NCBI RefSeq assembly: GCF_010093595.1 | Contig: NW_022985450.1 | Coordinates: 826,199-890,198 of the forward strand | DNA from: Mytilinidion resinicola | Lineage: Eukaryota; Ascomycota; Dothideomycetes; Mytilinidiales; Mytilinidiaceae | Length of the DNA: 64,000 nt | Reading direction: 5' to 3' | Part shown: one piece after another, positions 10,146 to 20,902 of the stretch | Layout: every line of letters starts with the position of its first letter | Position numbering within the stretch: the stretch's first letter is position 1 | The notes under the pieces: model-generated | The model's database searches: none | The model's input: only the letters and a program-made list of their open reading frames with translations | Told to the model about the DNA's origin: nothing | Program-made: the position numbers and the translations under genes

Positions 10146-10619
10146 TTAACTGTCGTGCCTCTCGCTACTGCTTGGTGAAGCATCTGCTGTGGTGGTCGTC
10201 GACGAGGATGTCGAAGATGTGGATACAGTCACAAGTCCGGCTGACGATGAAGAGCTCGCATAACTCGCTGCTTGAATTGAAGCAGCTGCCGCTGACGCAG
10301 CCACAGCTGAGGCAGTTCTCGAGGTATTTGTTGATTTCCGGTTCGATGCCGCGAGCGCGGCTCCCATGTCTCCAGCACCACCTCCGACGGCCATGACGAT
10401 GGCCAAGGAACCAACGAGTATGAAAAAGGTTCGTTGCCGCAAACCGCACAGCTTATCTTGCTTCTCGGTCATTTCTTGAGTTGGCTGCTGGTAGAGTTCC
10501 AGTGTCGGATGCTGGACGTAGTGGAGACCATCGTAGGAACGATGCTTCGATTCTGAAGCTGGTCCGCGTGCAGAAGTAAGGCTCAAAATTGACATACAGT
10601 AATTATAGGAGCCGAACAC
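10146..10619 (-). CDS. Single-pass membrane protein with Ser/Thr-rich tail, possibly truncated
   Basis: The 157-residue frame has a hallmark of a common fungal protein type: a basic CGLRQRTFFIL followed by a hydrophobic span to about residue 85 that ends in glycines (VMAVGGGAG), then Ala-rich and Ser/Thr-rich sequence. Upstream, YDGLHYVQHPTLELYQQP resembles the cytosolic tail seen in such proteins. The family usually has an extracellular domain after the Ser/Thr linker; here the frame stops at SSSERHDS, so it is either a short member or a broken gene. The start is uncertain because the first 30 residues look atypical and a 5' exon may be missed. Function is unknown. Confidence 0.42.
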   Translation of the reverse strand: MFGSYNYCMSILSLTSARGPASESKHRSYDGLHYVQHPTLELYQQPTQEMTEKQDKLCGLRQRTFFILVGSLAIVMAVGGGAGDMGAALAASNRKSTNTSRTASAVAASAAAASIQAASYASSSSSAGLVTVSTSSTSSSTTTTADASPSSSERHDS

Positions 10620-12017
10620 TCCACTACATGTTCCTTTCCTTCATTGAAAATCTCCATAATGACCTCAGGAATTTCCACGTCCAAAAGCACCTTCGAACTC
10701 AGGGTTGGCGACGACCCATATTGCTCCTAGCTACATGGTCAGCTACTAATGCACGCCACCACGCCGTCAGAGCCCTGGTGTTAGAGTGCATTAATCAACA
10801 GGCTAGCGGGAGTGTCACGTCGAACTAAGAGACTGGGAAGAGGGTGTGGCTGAAGCATATCTACACCATGCTTGTGGTATTGGACTTTTCTTCGCAGTCA
10901 TTAGTCTGATACATCAACTGATCACCAAGCTTCAACAAACTGCAAGGTAAATAAAAATCAGACATGAATGATACAGCATACAGGTTTCAGCCTCCAAGCC
11001 CGCAACCTGTGCGCATAGTTCTGCGATCAAAGCTGATCGATCGCGGCACACCCACTCTTCATTACCAAAATACTCACCTTACTAGTACCTTTTCCAGCTT
11101 TTAGTACGGTTCTCCCACATCCTGCTTTCCTGAAAATCAAGTCGAATAGGAGTCAACACCGCAAAGTTTGCGCTTTTTACCGGTTTCTATCATCTTGCCT
11201 TGGCCCCTGCTCGTTCTAAGCGGTCTCATCCTGCGGTTGGTCCGGGACTACCTTGGGGTCGTTGGGCCTGGACAGCCACACTTATGTCGCTTCCATTTCG
11301 CCCTAGTCACACGACTCCGTAAAAGCTGTTAGTAGGTATGACCAAGAATTAGATGTTCATTGGAGTACCTCTCTGTAGTTGCACAACAGTAACGAGGAAG
11401 ATGATAGACTATCCATCATGAACTACATAAAGGGGATTTGCCTACACTTCGTATTGACATAGTTGGGGTTCTGGCGTTCAACGTGGGGTCCCCTCGCAAA
11501 AAGATCAATGATTTGCTTGGCATGAGGAAAGCAATCACCGCTCATTGACTTGGGTCACGTGCTATGCCCTCCTTCTAAGGTTCGCTATTGAGGTAAGCCT
11601 TCACTGCTTTCAACTACACTCCAACTAATACAGAACTCTATGCAAACTCCAGTTCCGTCGAAAGGAAATCACGTGATGACGTCGCATCTCAGAACAGGGT
11701 TACATTACCTCACCAAACCCACCAAGCCTACGTAGCTCTTATTCGACCTTCAACCCGCAAAGCATTGGATCAGTCTTTGTTATTCACGGTCTCGCCGTGT
11801 CAGGTTACCATTTCCCACGCAAAAAGGCTTGCACCTTCCTCTCTAGTGCTTTGACGTAATACGAATCGAGCACGCAATACGATCCCTTCATGCCTCATTG
11901 CCGCCGTCTCACCACGAACTAGATTTTTTTTTTCCGTGGGAGGCTTTGGTTAAATATGTTCCCTGGTCCTGCCTTTGGAACTCCGCACTACTTATTGGAC
12001 ATCCTAGGGCTGCCAAC
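10620..12017. other. Long intergenic region upstream of the permease gene
   Basis: No gene is seen in 1.4 kb. Two CACGTG boxes occur (about 11556 and 11671), the second in TCACGTGATGACGTC, which also contains a CRE-like TGACGTC. Both lie 350-460 bp before the permease start and are plausible bZIP/bHLH sites. Confidence 0.4.
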
Positions 12018-13763
12018 ATGTCGTCGAGCAGACCCACTGAAAATATTGCGGGGATACATGAGCTAGGCCACGAGTCACCTGACCTCGAGGACTTGAAGAC
12101 AGGGTATAATGTTGATGAACATGGAGGCCATCATGACCATGTTATCGTTGCCGACCGCCTTGCGCGGAAGCTGTCTGCTAGGCAGGTACAAATGATCGCG
12201 ATCGGTTAGTACTCCTCCATGCTTCATTGTTTTAGAGGCTAATATCTTCCCCAGGTGGAACTATTGGCACAGGTCTCTTCCTGGGAACTGGCAAATCCCT
12301 CGCAACTGGTGGTCCAGCTTCCATGCTCATTGCCTACATGATTGTCGGAGTTATCGTTTTCCTGACCATGCTAGCCCTAGGCGAGATGGCTGCGTTCATT
12401 CCAGTAGCAGGAAGTTTCTGTACCTTCGCTGGCCGCTTCGTGGACGACGCATTTGGCTTTGCCTTGACTTGGAACTACTGGTTCAATGATGCTGTCAGCA
12501 CGGCAGCTGATTTGGTTGCGCTTCAATTGATTCTGGAATACTGGACTACCAACTTCCCCGGCTGGGCATTGAGCTTGATCTTTTGGTTTGCATTGATCGC
12601 GGCAAATATCATCACAGTCAGGGCGTATGGAGAATTGGAGTACTGGCTCAGTCTTCTAAAAGTCGTCACTATCACCGTAAGCCACCCACTCTCCAAAGAC
12701 GCCCTCAAAAGACGAACTCAATTCTAACAAACACGAGATCTTCATGATCCTCGGCATAGCCGTCAACTGTGGCGGCAACCGCGACCACAAATACATCGGC
12801 GCCAAGAATTGGTACATCGGTGATGCCCCCTTCGTCGGCGGCATAGGCGGCTTCGCCTCCGTCTTCGTGACCGCCTCCTTCGCATACGGCGGCACGGAAT
12901 CCATCGCCATCACGGCCGGCGAAACCAAAGACCCCACCAAGAACATCCCCCGCGTGGTCAAGAACGTCTTCTGGCGCATCCTAATCTTCTACGTCATCTC
13001 AGTCCTGCTCATCGGCCTCAACGTCTCTTACCTGACTCCGAAGCTCTCCACCAAATCCTCCGCTACTAGCCCCTTCACGCTCGTGTTCCAGATGGCTGGC
13101 TCGAACGCCGCGGGCAGCTTCATCAACGCGGTGATCATGACGAGTGTGCTATCGGCTGGTAACCACGCCCTCTTCGCCGGCACGCGTCTGCTCTACACGC
13201 TCGCGGTCAACCGCCACGCACCCCAGGTCTTCGGCAAGCTAAACCGCAACAAAGTACCCTGGGTCGCTGTGCTCGCCACCAGCATTATCTCTGGTCTCTG
13301 CTTTGGTGCCTCCTTCATCGGCGCGGGCCAGCTCTGGACTTGGCTGCAGAACATCGTGGGCGTCTCCAATCAGCTCTCCTGGATCGCGATCGGGATTGCC
13401 TCGATCCGCTTCCGCGCGGGACTCAAGCACCAGGGGAAGACGCATTTGCTACCGTTTAAGAACTGGACGTATCCCTATGGACCATGGTTCTCAGTCATCT
13501 TGAACAGCTTTCTAGTGCTCGTGCAGGGCTGGAGTTGCTTCAGTCCCAGTTTTAGTGGAGTGGATTTCGTGAGCTATTACATTGAGCTGCCGGTTATGGC
13601 GTTGATGTTTGTGGGGTGGAAGTTGTTGAAGCGGACGAAGTTTAAGAAGGTCGAGGATATGGACTTTGAGACGGATGTGTATGAGAGGCAGCCGGGAGAG
13701 GAGAAGCTGGATCGGAAGGGATGGAAGGGGAAGCTTGAGACGGCTGTGAGGTGGATTTTCTGA
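12018..13763 (+). CDS. Amino-acid permease (APC superfamily, fungal AAT type)
   Basis: Three exons, 12018-12204, 12255-12676 and 12738-13763, give 544 residues, the usual length for fungal amino-acid permeases of the plasma membrane, which import amino acids with protons. Introns of 50 and 61 bp have GTTAGT..CCCAG and GTAAGC..CGAG ends with branch sites CTAAT and CTAAC, and the joins keep the frame. After a 60-residue hydrophilic N-terminus, the first membrane span carries IGGTIGTGLFLGTG, the substrate-binding helix break of the family. AFIPVAGSFCTFAGRFVDDAFG is the conserved loop after span 2, and ASFAYGGTESIAITAGETKDP is the classic motif near span 6. About twelve spans can be counted. Substrate specificity cannot be assigned. 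The start at 12018 is the first ATG in frame that gives a typical N-terminus. Confidence 0.9.
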
Positions 13764-13944
13764 GGATATACCACCCGGAAATTGTTTTAGTGTAACTGCC
13801 TGGAGTAAATTTGCATCTATTAGATTTATGTTGCAGGGTTGATTTTGAGATGACTCCGTTGGGTCGCGGTTTATTACGGACGAGACGGGGAAAGCGCCAA
13901 AGCCAGCTAGCGCAAGCTTCTTAGACTCATCATCAACAACTAAC

Positions 13945-14175
13945 CACGCGGGGCATGGAAAAGGTGGCACACTAATTCTACAGCAAGTGTCTCTTGTGTA
14001 CACCTGTCTACCACTGCTTGGGTTGCTTCAATGTATTTTCAGGGATCTAAAGCAGATAGATGCTCTTCATCTTGGGCTATGTGGAAATTTGTTGAAGCAC
14101 TCCATGCAGTGGCAGACAGCTGTATATACGGGCAGAGTACTTGATGAATGTGCCACTTTTTTCGTGCCTAGCGTG
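13945..14175. mobile_element. Family-2 short inverted-repeat element with 5-bp target duplication
   Basis: 231 bp bounded by CACGCGGGGCATGGAAAAGG on the left and an inverted match ending TTCGTGCCTAGCGTG on the right. The bases CTAAC directly precede (13940-13944) and follow (14176-14180) it, a clear 5-bp target-site duplication. An inner pair of arms (GTGTACACCTGTCTACCACTGC and its inverted match near 14100) is shared with the other family-2 copies. It has no coding capacity. Confidence 0.85.
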
Positions 14176-14588
14176 CTAACATCTCTCATCACTAACACCG
14201 CCATGTTAGGATTATCATGGGGCAAAGACACGACCTAGTCTACTCTCGAGGCGGAAGGGCTGACGTGAAGGCGGCCTGGGGAGACGCCATCAGTACTCAT
14301 AAGCAAATCCCCACCGGAGCACCTCCACACCCACCAGCCAATCCTGTAAAAGTCGCTTTTGAGATTGATCGAATCATCGATTCAATAAGAATACGAAGTT
14401 CGCAAGCCTTCCAAGGCTGTGCTGTAGCATGTTGCTCGCTAAGGAGTTCCTCGAGATTCAGCTGCATGACAATTCAGCCTAACCGACGACACCGCCAGCA
14501 ACAACTTCTTGGTCTCTTGCGGCTCGTGGCTGAATCGTTTCCGCGTCATTCTTCGCATTCTATTTCTTGCCTGGACGATATCCAAACC
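14176..14588. other. Upstream region of the NLR-type gene
   Basis: A frame is open upstream of 14589, but its residues show no domain and the ATG at 14589 gives the canonical domain start, so this is treated as 5' flank. Confidence 0.4.
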
Positions 14589-16136
14589 ATGGCGGAACCT
14601 CTCAGCATCACCGCCAGTGCCCTCACGATAGCCGCAAGCACTGCCTTTGATCTCAAGAAGGGGTTTAGCAACTATCAACACGCTACCGATACCCTAGACA
14701 GTATCCGAGATGAAATCGATGTCATTACAGGTGTACTAGAAACCATTTCAGAGGGTTTAACATCTCATTCCCGAACTCTGGAAACCCGCGGGTTCACGCA
14801 ACGGTTCTTGGACACCCTTGATGGCTGCCACGATGCAGTCACTCAGATCAACTCCGAATTCGAGAAAATAACGTCTAGTCTCGAATGGTGGACCAGAGTG
14901 AAATCTTTGTGGAATGAAACAGAAATGTCGAGACTCCTTTCTCAACTACAGCGGCGACAGAACGCTCTCTCCTGGCTACTGAAAGCTCTAGACCTGTAGG
15001 CTGGTCTTCTTTACCGTATCAGCGATTCCATAAGTGTATCCATAGTAACTGAATTATGATCCATAGACATGCTACTATTACCCTCTCGCGCCAGGTTCAT
15101 GCAAACATCGCTCAGCCTCTGCGACCAGTCTATGTATCCACTCGAAACCCGGACTGGGAAAATGCATCAGCCGTGGGTTCAACAGTCGGTGTATTTGGAG
15201 GTAACGATACGATTGCTTCCACCACAGAGTTCGACTTCGATGAAGAGATTACTCTGGACGGTCCCTACTTGCAAGCCCGATCAGCAATCATAAACGAGAT
15301 AACTGATGGGTCTCACCAGCAGAATGATCTAAGGCTTGAGCCAATCAAAGAGCAAGAAGAAAAGGGACCTTCGCTAGTTGCTCAACGTGGAGCAGCATCG
15401 CTATCTGACCTTTCATCTTCCGGCTCTTCTGAAGCTTCCTCTTCACCAAGCCCACCAATATCGGGATTACGCCAGCATACTCCAGTCACTAGTAACGAAA
15501 GCGGGATAGAACCAACGTACTATACCGACGATGGCTTTAAGGCTTTGCATTTTGGTACGTCATTGCAAGCTCATCTTTTTCTGCTCATCATTCTTTCATA
15601 GAATCGACACGCCTAATGTCCTTCTAGCTCGTGCTCGGTACTGGCATAGGGCTCAACGTCCTAACGAGATCTCGTTTTCAAAAGATGGCATTCTCGTTGT
15701 TCTAATGTTGCAGGGCGATGAACAGTGGGTAGCACAGGTTGTTGGGAAGAACCAAGGGTCGGGGCTTGTGCATATTAGTAATCTACTGTGGCCAGTTGAT
15801 CAAGACGGCAAGGAGCTTCCATCAACGCGGCTTGGTTATCAACTTGATGGCATGTCAGGCGGTCAGGACAGGGGCACAGTGACAACGGCCGTGCTAAAAT
15901 CTCACGATCGAAGAATATTCCCAAAAGAGTTTACGCCTGGATCAAACACTTCGTTCTTCGATCTATTGGGGTCAACCGAAGTCATCGATCTCGTAGCTTC
16001 GCTCCGAGCTCAATCACCGTCGTATCTTAGTCATGACCTATACGATGACGATTTAAAGCACATCGCGGCTACGTTTGTCGGTTGTTACGACCAGCTTGTG
16101 AAAAAAATCATTTACCGAAGTTTTCACGAAGACTAA
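14589..16136 (+). CDS. Protein with NLR-type N-terminal helical domain and C-terminal SH3-like domain
   Basis: Exons 14589-14995, 15067-15554 and 15628-16136 give 467 residues. Introns of 71 and 73 bp join in frame; the second has GTACGT, a CCTAATG branch and TTCTAG. Residues 1-135 (MAEPLSITASALTIAAS..) match the helical domain that opens many fungal NACHT/ankyrin and STAND proteins (Fungal_N / PigL_N type), normally a death-inducing or signalling module. No NTPase follows. Instead comes a Ser-rich acidic linker, then ARARYWHRAQRPNEISFSKD and LVHISNLL, which read as an SH3-like fold, and a helical C-terminus. After the stop a different frame continues KQLRWYLTLPGKYELLSK, which looks like natural sequence, so a frameshift near 16130 may have trimmed the end. 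Domain calls are from pattern only. Confidence 0.62.
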
Positions 16137-16292
16137 GCAGTTACGATGGTATCTCACCCTACCAGGGAAATACGAACTTCTCTCGAAAAGTCTCGCAGGA
16201 TCCAGACGGTGATGGCGACTGGGAAGCAAGTGAACCATAGAGAAACGGGTTACCAGGTGAATACTTCTACGACACCATAACCGCTCCGACCA

Positions 16293-16811
16293 ATGCTGGA
16301 GCGAGAACAGCACTCCTTCTACCGCCTCCTCGGCGACCTGATACTAAAACATCTCGAATACTGCCCTATTACCCTTGGGGGGATACGTTAACGCTCTATG
16401 TGAGGTTTGCCGTCATTATTACGTGGCTCGAGCGGGCTGGTACTGCAAGACGTGCGGAAAACGAGTGTCTTGTACCAAATATCGGATCGAAACATGCACA
16501 GATGCGACTATTGCAGTGAGGGATGTTGAGTGCATTCAGTGCGACGCTGGAAATATGCGGTATGATATTGTCGTTGAGTACTACATCCACGGCAACGATG
16601 TCCGAATCGTAAAGGATGTGAAAGATGGACGAGGGTGTAGTTCCAGTTTGGGGTTGAGGATTGTAATGCGTGTGCCAATAGTCGTACCTGGACGCCCGCG
16701 GGGCCGAGTACGCGGAGAGCGCTGGTGGAGAGCGGGCCCGGGTATGAGCTGTATTATTTGAATGCGCCAGCAGAGCTAGTGAATCGGGAGAGGAGAATTG
16801 GGATTAGGTAA
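16293..16811 (+). pseudogene. Frameshifted Cys-pair (zinc-ribbon-like) gene
   Basis: Coding-like sequence starts at an ATG at 16293 (MLEREQHSFYRLLGDLIL) and runs to CPIT, where a run of six G at about 16377-16382 shifts the frame. The second frame carries four Cys pairs: CEVC, CKTC, C-x8-C and CIQC, which suggests one or two zinc sites, and YDIVVEYYIHGNDVRIVKDV. A second shift near 16675 is needed to reach TWTPAGPSTRRALVESGPGY and the stop at 16809-16811. Alternative frames give much less protein-like residues, so I read one gene of about 170 codons with two frame breaks. The G6 tract is also a place where an assembly error would fall. The gene follows the NLR-type gene in the same direction. 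Function unknown. Confidence 0.45.
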
Positions 16812-16985
16812 TAACAGGTATGATGAACATCATTTCTTTAGACTGGTTATTACTACTAAACTCGGCTGACCGTATTACTAGTTACCCGCATCTTTTCCTA
16901 TGCTCACGTACTAGATAGCCGATCTTGACTTTATTTTGCAAGCCTAGTACGTTTGACGAAATGCATACCGACCTGCAACGAGACC

Positions 16986-17801
16986 CTAGCTCTCAGTCTT
17001 AACCTGAGCCGCTGCGAAGAGCATGACTTTTTCCAATGCCAAAATCCTATTCTTCTCTTCACCTAAACAACTCATCTTCTTGGACAGCTTGTTGAAACCC
17101 TCTGCGAAGGCATTTAGCATGTCGCAACCTTTCGCTTCCCGTGCCATCTTCTTTCCAATCGTAGGTACAATGTACTCAAACCAGTCCAAACCGCCCTCCT
17201 TATAATACTTGTGTGCAAGCGGTCTTCTCTGATCCCTTGACATGTAGTTGAGCACCTTTGTGCTAGCGTCCTCTAAAATATCTAACTAGGCGGTGCGCTC
17301 ATCCTGCTCGGAGGCGGTGTCATAAAGCTCACATAGGATCACAATTTCACGGAACCATGGTTGTTCCGTGTCAGATTCCTTGAAGTTGCAAGCTATCTCC
17401 TCATACATCTCAGACTTGAACCTTTCGTCGACAACTTCGAACAAACGACGGTAGAGTCGCGCGGACGTCCGAGCCCAACCGATGCCAGTCCCTTCCTTCG
17501 ATTCGATGGGCGCGGATCCTGTCATGATAATCTCGGCGGCGCTTCTCACTGGACTCTCCCCTTCTTCATCCTTGTGACCAGAAATGTCATGTCTGTAAAC
17601 ATCGCACGCCATGATCTGGGCGAATAACGTAACAGAGCTATCCGGAAGAGTGTCGTTGGCAACATCATCAGCCCAAATTTCCTGCATGACTTTCAAGTAA
17701 GCGTCGATGCGATACTCGAACGAATCGAGATCCTCGTCTATCTTAGCGAGTCTGTAGTCACTCCATGGTAGGTATCGAATGCTGGTGTTATTCTTGGACA
17801 T
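16986..17801 (-). pseudogene. Array paralogue A, interrupted by in-frame TAG at a conserved Trp
   Basis: One frame runs from the ATG at 17801 to the stop at 16986 if the TAG at 17286-17288 is read through: 171 residues before it and 97 after. Both halves match the other array members. Before the stop are ARLYRRLFEVVDERF and VILCELYDTASEQDERTA; after it are LDWFEYIVPTIGKKM and an alpha-helical end. In paralogues B, C, E and F the position of the TAG is Trp (for example DERSTW in F against DERTA-stop here). TGG to TAG is one G-to-A change. No intron signals surround it. The simplest reading is a recently inactivated gene; stop readthrough is the alternative. Confidence 0.62.
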
Positions 17802-18195
17802 TATGTTAACTTATGAATTGCTGATTTGGGAGTAGGGTATTGAAGACAGTCAAGTCGTTCGAGAAACACGTGTCTGAGTGAGCGTTTCTTCAAGAGGCCC
17901 AGGTCAATGTACTTGTTTTATATCCTGAAAAATGCCGCCAAGAGCAAACTTCAACGTCTTAGCTTTCTGAGTTCTCAACGTCGTCAAATCACGAGCATCA
18001 ATCACCTGAGATCGGACAGCAATAGCAGGACGTAATAGGTTATCACGTTCTATATGCTTGATTAACCTCATGACTAGACTCATACATCAGATCCCCATTA
18101 GAAAACGCCGCAGCAACCACATCGATCCCCTCCTGATCTTCACAAACGCACAAGCTGCGCTTGAATACCACTGATATCTAGATTGAGGGTAGTAA
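17802..18195. other. Spacer between array members A and B
   Basis: 394 bases without a gene. ACACGTGTC near 17866-17874 contains a CACGTG box upstream of paralogue A. Confidence 0.4.
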
Positions 18196-18705
18196 CTAGT
18201 TTGGCGCATCGGACATCGTCACATTCTCCATCGCCCCCGTAACCTCCACCACCTGCATCCCTTCGGCAGACGCATCCTGCATTTTATTCACAACTCCATT
18301 GATTCTGTTGGTTTGTTGTTCCGAATATAGCTTTGTGTCCAGCATACCATGAACATTCTCCGCAAATTGGCGCAACAAGGCGCGTCCATCTTCGTCGTGG
18401 CCGATTGCGGACGCGATATACTCAAAGATATCCAAGAAGTCGTCGAATTCAGGTTTCCACGGAGCCACGCTTGCTAATATATCGTAGAAGCAAACTCCTG
18501 TCCTTTTCAATCCTCCCCACCAAATATGGCGATCCTGCTCATCGGAAAAGAGGTAAAGCTCGTACAACATGACGATTGCAGGATAAATCGAGGGTAAGAA
18601 GTCCCCTTCATCTAGCTCCATGGTAAAGAATATCTCTCGATGAAACCGCTCCCTGAACTTCGCGTCGACGATACGGTAGACACAGCGAAACAGTCGAGCG
18701 CACAC
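18196..18705 (-). pseudogene. Array paralogue B, N-terminally truncated
   Basis: The frame begins abruptly inside the family domain, at KVCARLFRCVYRIVDAKF, with no ATG before it, and continues intact to the stop: MLYELYLFSDEQDRHIWW, FLDIFEYIASAIGHDEDGRALL and the tail VTGAMENVTM. The usual first 110-130 residues are absent. Directly upstream on the same strand is the C-terminal end of paralogue C in another reading frame. A deletion has joined C's 3' end to B's middle, removing C's stop, the spacer and B's 5' part. A shorter product from the internal Met of MELDEGDFLP is possible but would lack half the domain. Confidence 0.6.
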
Positions 18706-19543
18706 TTTTGTCCTGTAATCGCTGCACTAATACATTCAGCCTCCGAGTTTCTTCAGAAGAGCATTGCCGCTTAGTGGGTACATCTCTCAAATGTTCCAGA
18801 AAGTCGAACAAACAGCCTCGACCGTCCTCCTCGTCTTGTCCCATTTTCTCGACGGTTTTGTTGCAAATGTACTCAATGAAGTCCAAGTACGGACTATCCA
18901 GGTTCAAAGCAAACAACCTGCACAACGCAGTACAAGCTTCACCCACTTCATCCAGCCAACTGCCGTCAGCCGACGAATTGTAGAGGTGGCATAAGGCAAC
19001 GATGACGGCAAACCGAACAGTACGGGGTCCATCTGGATCTGATTCCCACGTCTTTATAACGTCGTAAATTGTTTCCACAACATGAGGGGCGCAGTTCTCA
19101 TCAACGGCTTCAAAGAACTCAATAATGAGATGAACGTAAGCGTCGGTCAGGCTCACGTCCGCTGGCAACGTTGGGAAGCCCTCATTCCCGGCATTTGTGA
19201 AGAGGCTGCGGCAGACAGCTTTTGCACTCGTTTCCATATTCCTGGCTTCGGAATCCCCGACTTCGGAGTGAACGTAGACCTCGCGAGCCAGCAGATTCGC
19301 AAAAAACGCGATGGTTTCTTCAGAAGGGATGGCCTGGATCCAAAGCTTCGAGACCATCTTGAACGTGTCTTTGAGGCGGCTCTCTAGGTTGGCGATAGCA
19401 GGCGCCGAGGTAGAGTAAAGGGGTTCAAAGCTCGATGATAAGCACCGATTTGTAGCTTGGGGGGCCGACGATGCAGCGTTGGCTAATGTTGGACTGTTCT
19501 CGGACATCGGAATGTCGTCTGAAGAGGTATTGGGTGGATCCAT
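18608..19543 (-). CDS. Array paralogue C, full-length with an altered C-terminus
   Basis: A 311-residue intronless frame starting MDPPNTSSDDIPMSE. It has the family landmarks in order: an N-terminal helical region with ETIAFFANLLAREVYVHSE, then VIVALCHLYNSSADGSWLDEVG, LDFIEYICNKTVEKMGQDEE and RGCLFDFLEHLRD, then the end helix RRLNVLVQRLQD. The last 27 residues (from SVRSTVSLCL) are not family-like: they are the out-of-frame reading of paralogue B's DNA, acquired by the deletion that fused the two genes. The fold is predicted all-helical with no signal peptide or membrane span. I do not recognise the family. Confidence 0.62.
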   Translation of the reverse strand: MDPPNTSSDDIPMSENSPTLANAASSAPQATNRCLSSSFEPLYSTSAPAIANLESRLKDTFKMVSKLWIQAIPSEETIAFFANLLAREVYVHSEVGDSEARNMETSAKAVCRSLFTNAGNEGFPTLPADVSLTDAYVHLIIEFFEAVDENCAPHVVETIYDVIKTWESDPDGPRTVRFAVIVALCHLYNSSADGSWLDEVGEACTALCRLFALNLDSPYLDFIEYICNKTVEKMGQDEEDGRGCLFDFLEHLRDVPTKRQCSSEETRRLNVLVQRLQDKSVRSTVSLCLPYRRREVQGAVSSRDILYHGAR

Positions 19544-19777
19544 CAGGAGTGGGAAGAGAAAGGTTGAAGATTCTAAGGGCGATGGAATTGGAGACAGTTC
19601 TGACTTATAACCCAGCAGCGGACATTCAAGATCATAATTGCAATCTGCTTACTCGTAGAAATGGGAAGGCTTGCGGCAGGCAAACTCAGTGAATTCGGAT
19701 TCCCTTCACTTCGCAATTTATCTGATGAAAGGCAATGATATGTCTGTTACGTATCAGACATCCCTCAGTGGCGAATG

Positions 19778-20628
19778 TCATCCCATTTTCACATCTTCCA
19801 TCGCCCCTGAAATCACCATAACCTCCGGCCCACCCACAGACGCCTCCTTGATTCCTTTCAGCAGCTCCTCAACTCTCCTCCGCTGCTCATCAACTGGAGA
19901 GTCCTCGAATCCCAGCTTCTGCGTTAAGTCCATAGATGTTCCCCAATCCTGTGCAGCAAGGTCCGACCTGATTCGTCTATGGCAATAGTGCAAGCAATGT
20001 ACTCGAAGCAACGCAGAAGATACTTGTTCCATACATCCCAGCACTCCATCAGCTTGCAAAATGCCAAGGCTGTTCTCTGAAGTGCGTTCAGCTAGACCCG
20101 ATGATCCGACTCGTTATGGAGACTGAGGGAGGACAGCTCGCACATGATAACAGTATCTGTGAGTCGATTTTCGAGTGCAACTTCGGTGTTGTCCATGGCT
20201 TTTGTATCTTCCCATTTTTTGACATCATCGAGAATAGCTCGCTGCAGGTCATGTGTGTGCTCCGGGTTCGCAACTTGACAGAGCCGGCGAAGTAGGCGGG
20301 CTTGTACCTTCGATAAGCGTATCGCGGTGGCTTCGTCGAAAAGGTGCCCGTCCCGGTCACAAAAATGCCTGAGAACTGCCACCCCAACAACATTTGCGCC
20401 ATTTCTCCCATGAAAAGTTCCTGTAGGGTGAGCATCTTCGTTAGCTAAGGTAAGCATGTGTATGTCATAGGCGAGAATATGGGCGACGAAGTTGATAGCG
20501 TCGTCATTTAGAGTATCGGCAAGCTCTGGAAATACAATAGAAGTGTAGCCCTCTAGACGAGAGTCAATGTCTGCTAAACTCTCGCGTGACGCATAAAAGT
20601 CGTGGTCTTCCCACGATATGGTCCGCAT
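19778..20628 (-). pseudogene. Array paralogue D, in-frame TAG plus frameshift
   Basis: The first 178 codons (MRTISWEDHDFYASRE.. to HNESDHRV) are intact and family-like, with LSKVQARLLRRLCQVAN and VIMCELSSLSLHNESD. The TAG at 20092-20094 then falls on the same conserved Trp as in paralogue A; the same frame continues LNALQRTALAFCKLMECW, CFEYIACTIAIDESGRTLL. A shift near 19935 is needed to reach the final part, VDEQRRRVEELLKGIKE, and the tail ISGAMEDVKMG, which matches the tail of B. Two lesions make a functional product unlikely. Confidence 0.65.
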
Positions 20629-20902
20629 AGTGGTATGCGTTAGTTGAAGACGGCGCGAATAGCTAGTAGAGAAGTGATGAAACTTCTAATACGCGGCCCA
20701 CGGTTGGAGCTCTTGTAGATGCGGACGTGTCATTGAGCTCTGACCTAGAACTTTCTTGCTGCTTTTAGTAAAAACCGACCTACCTACAGAACCAAGCGGA
20801 TTGCTCTCTATATCACCTTTCCTTTCCATAAGAACACTGGCTCCACCTCTTACACCCGACACCTCCGCGTCAACAACCTCAGATCATTCCCATCACACCA
20901 TC
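20629..20902. promoter_or_regulatory. Divergent interval between array members D and E
   Basis: Array members D (minus) and E (plus) point away from each other across 274 bases. CTCTATATCACC at about 20807-20818 is the nearest TATA-like sequence, about 90 bp before the start of E. Confidence 0.35.
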
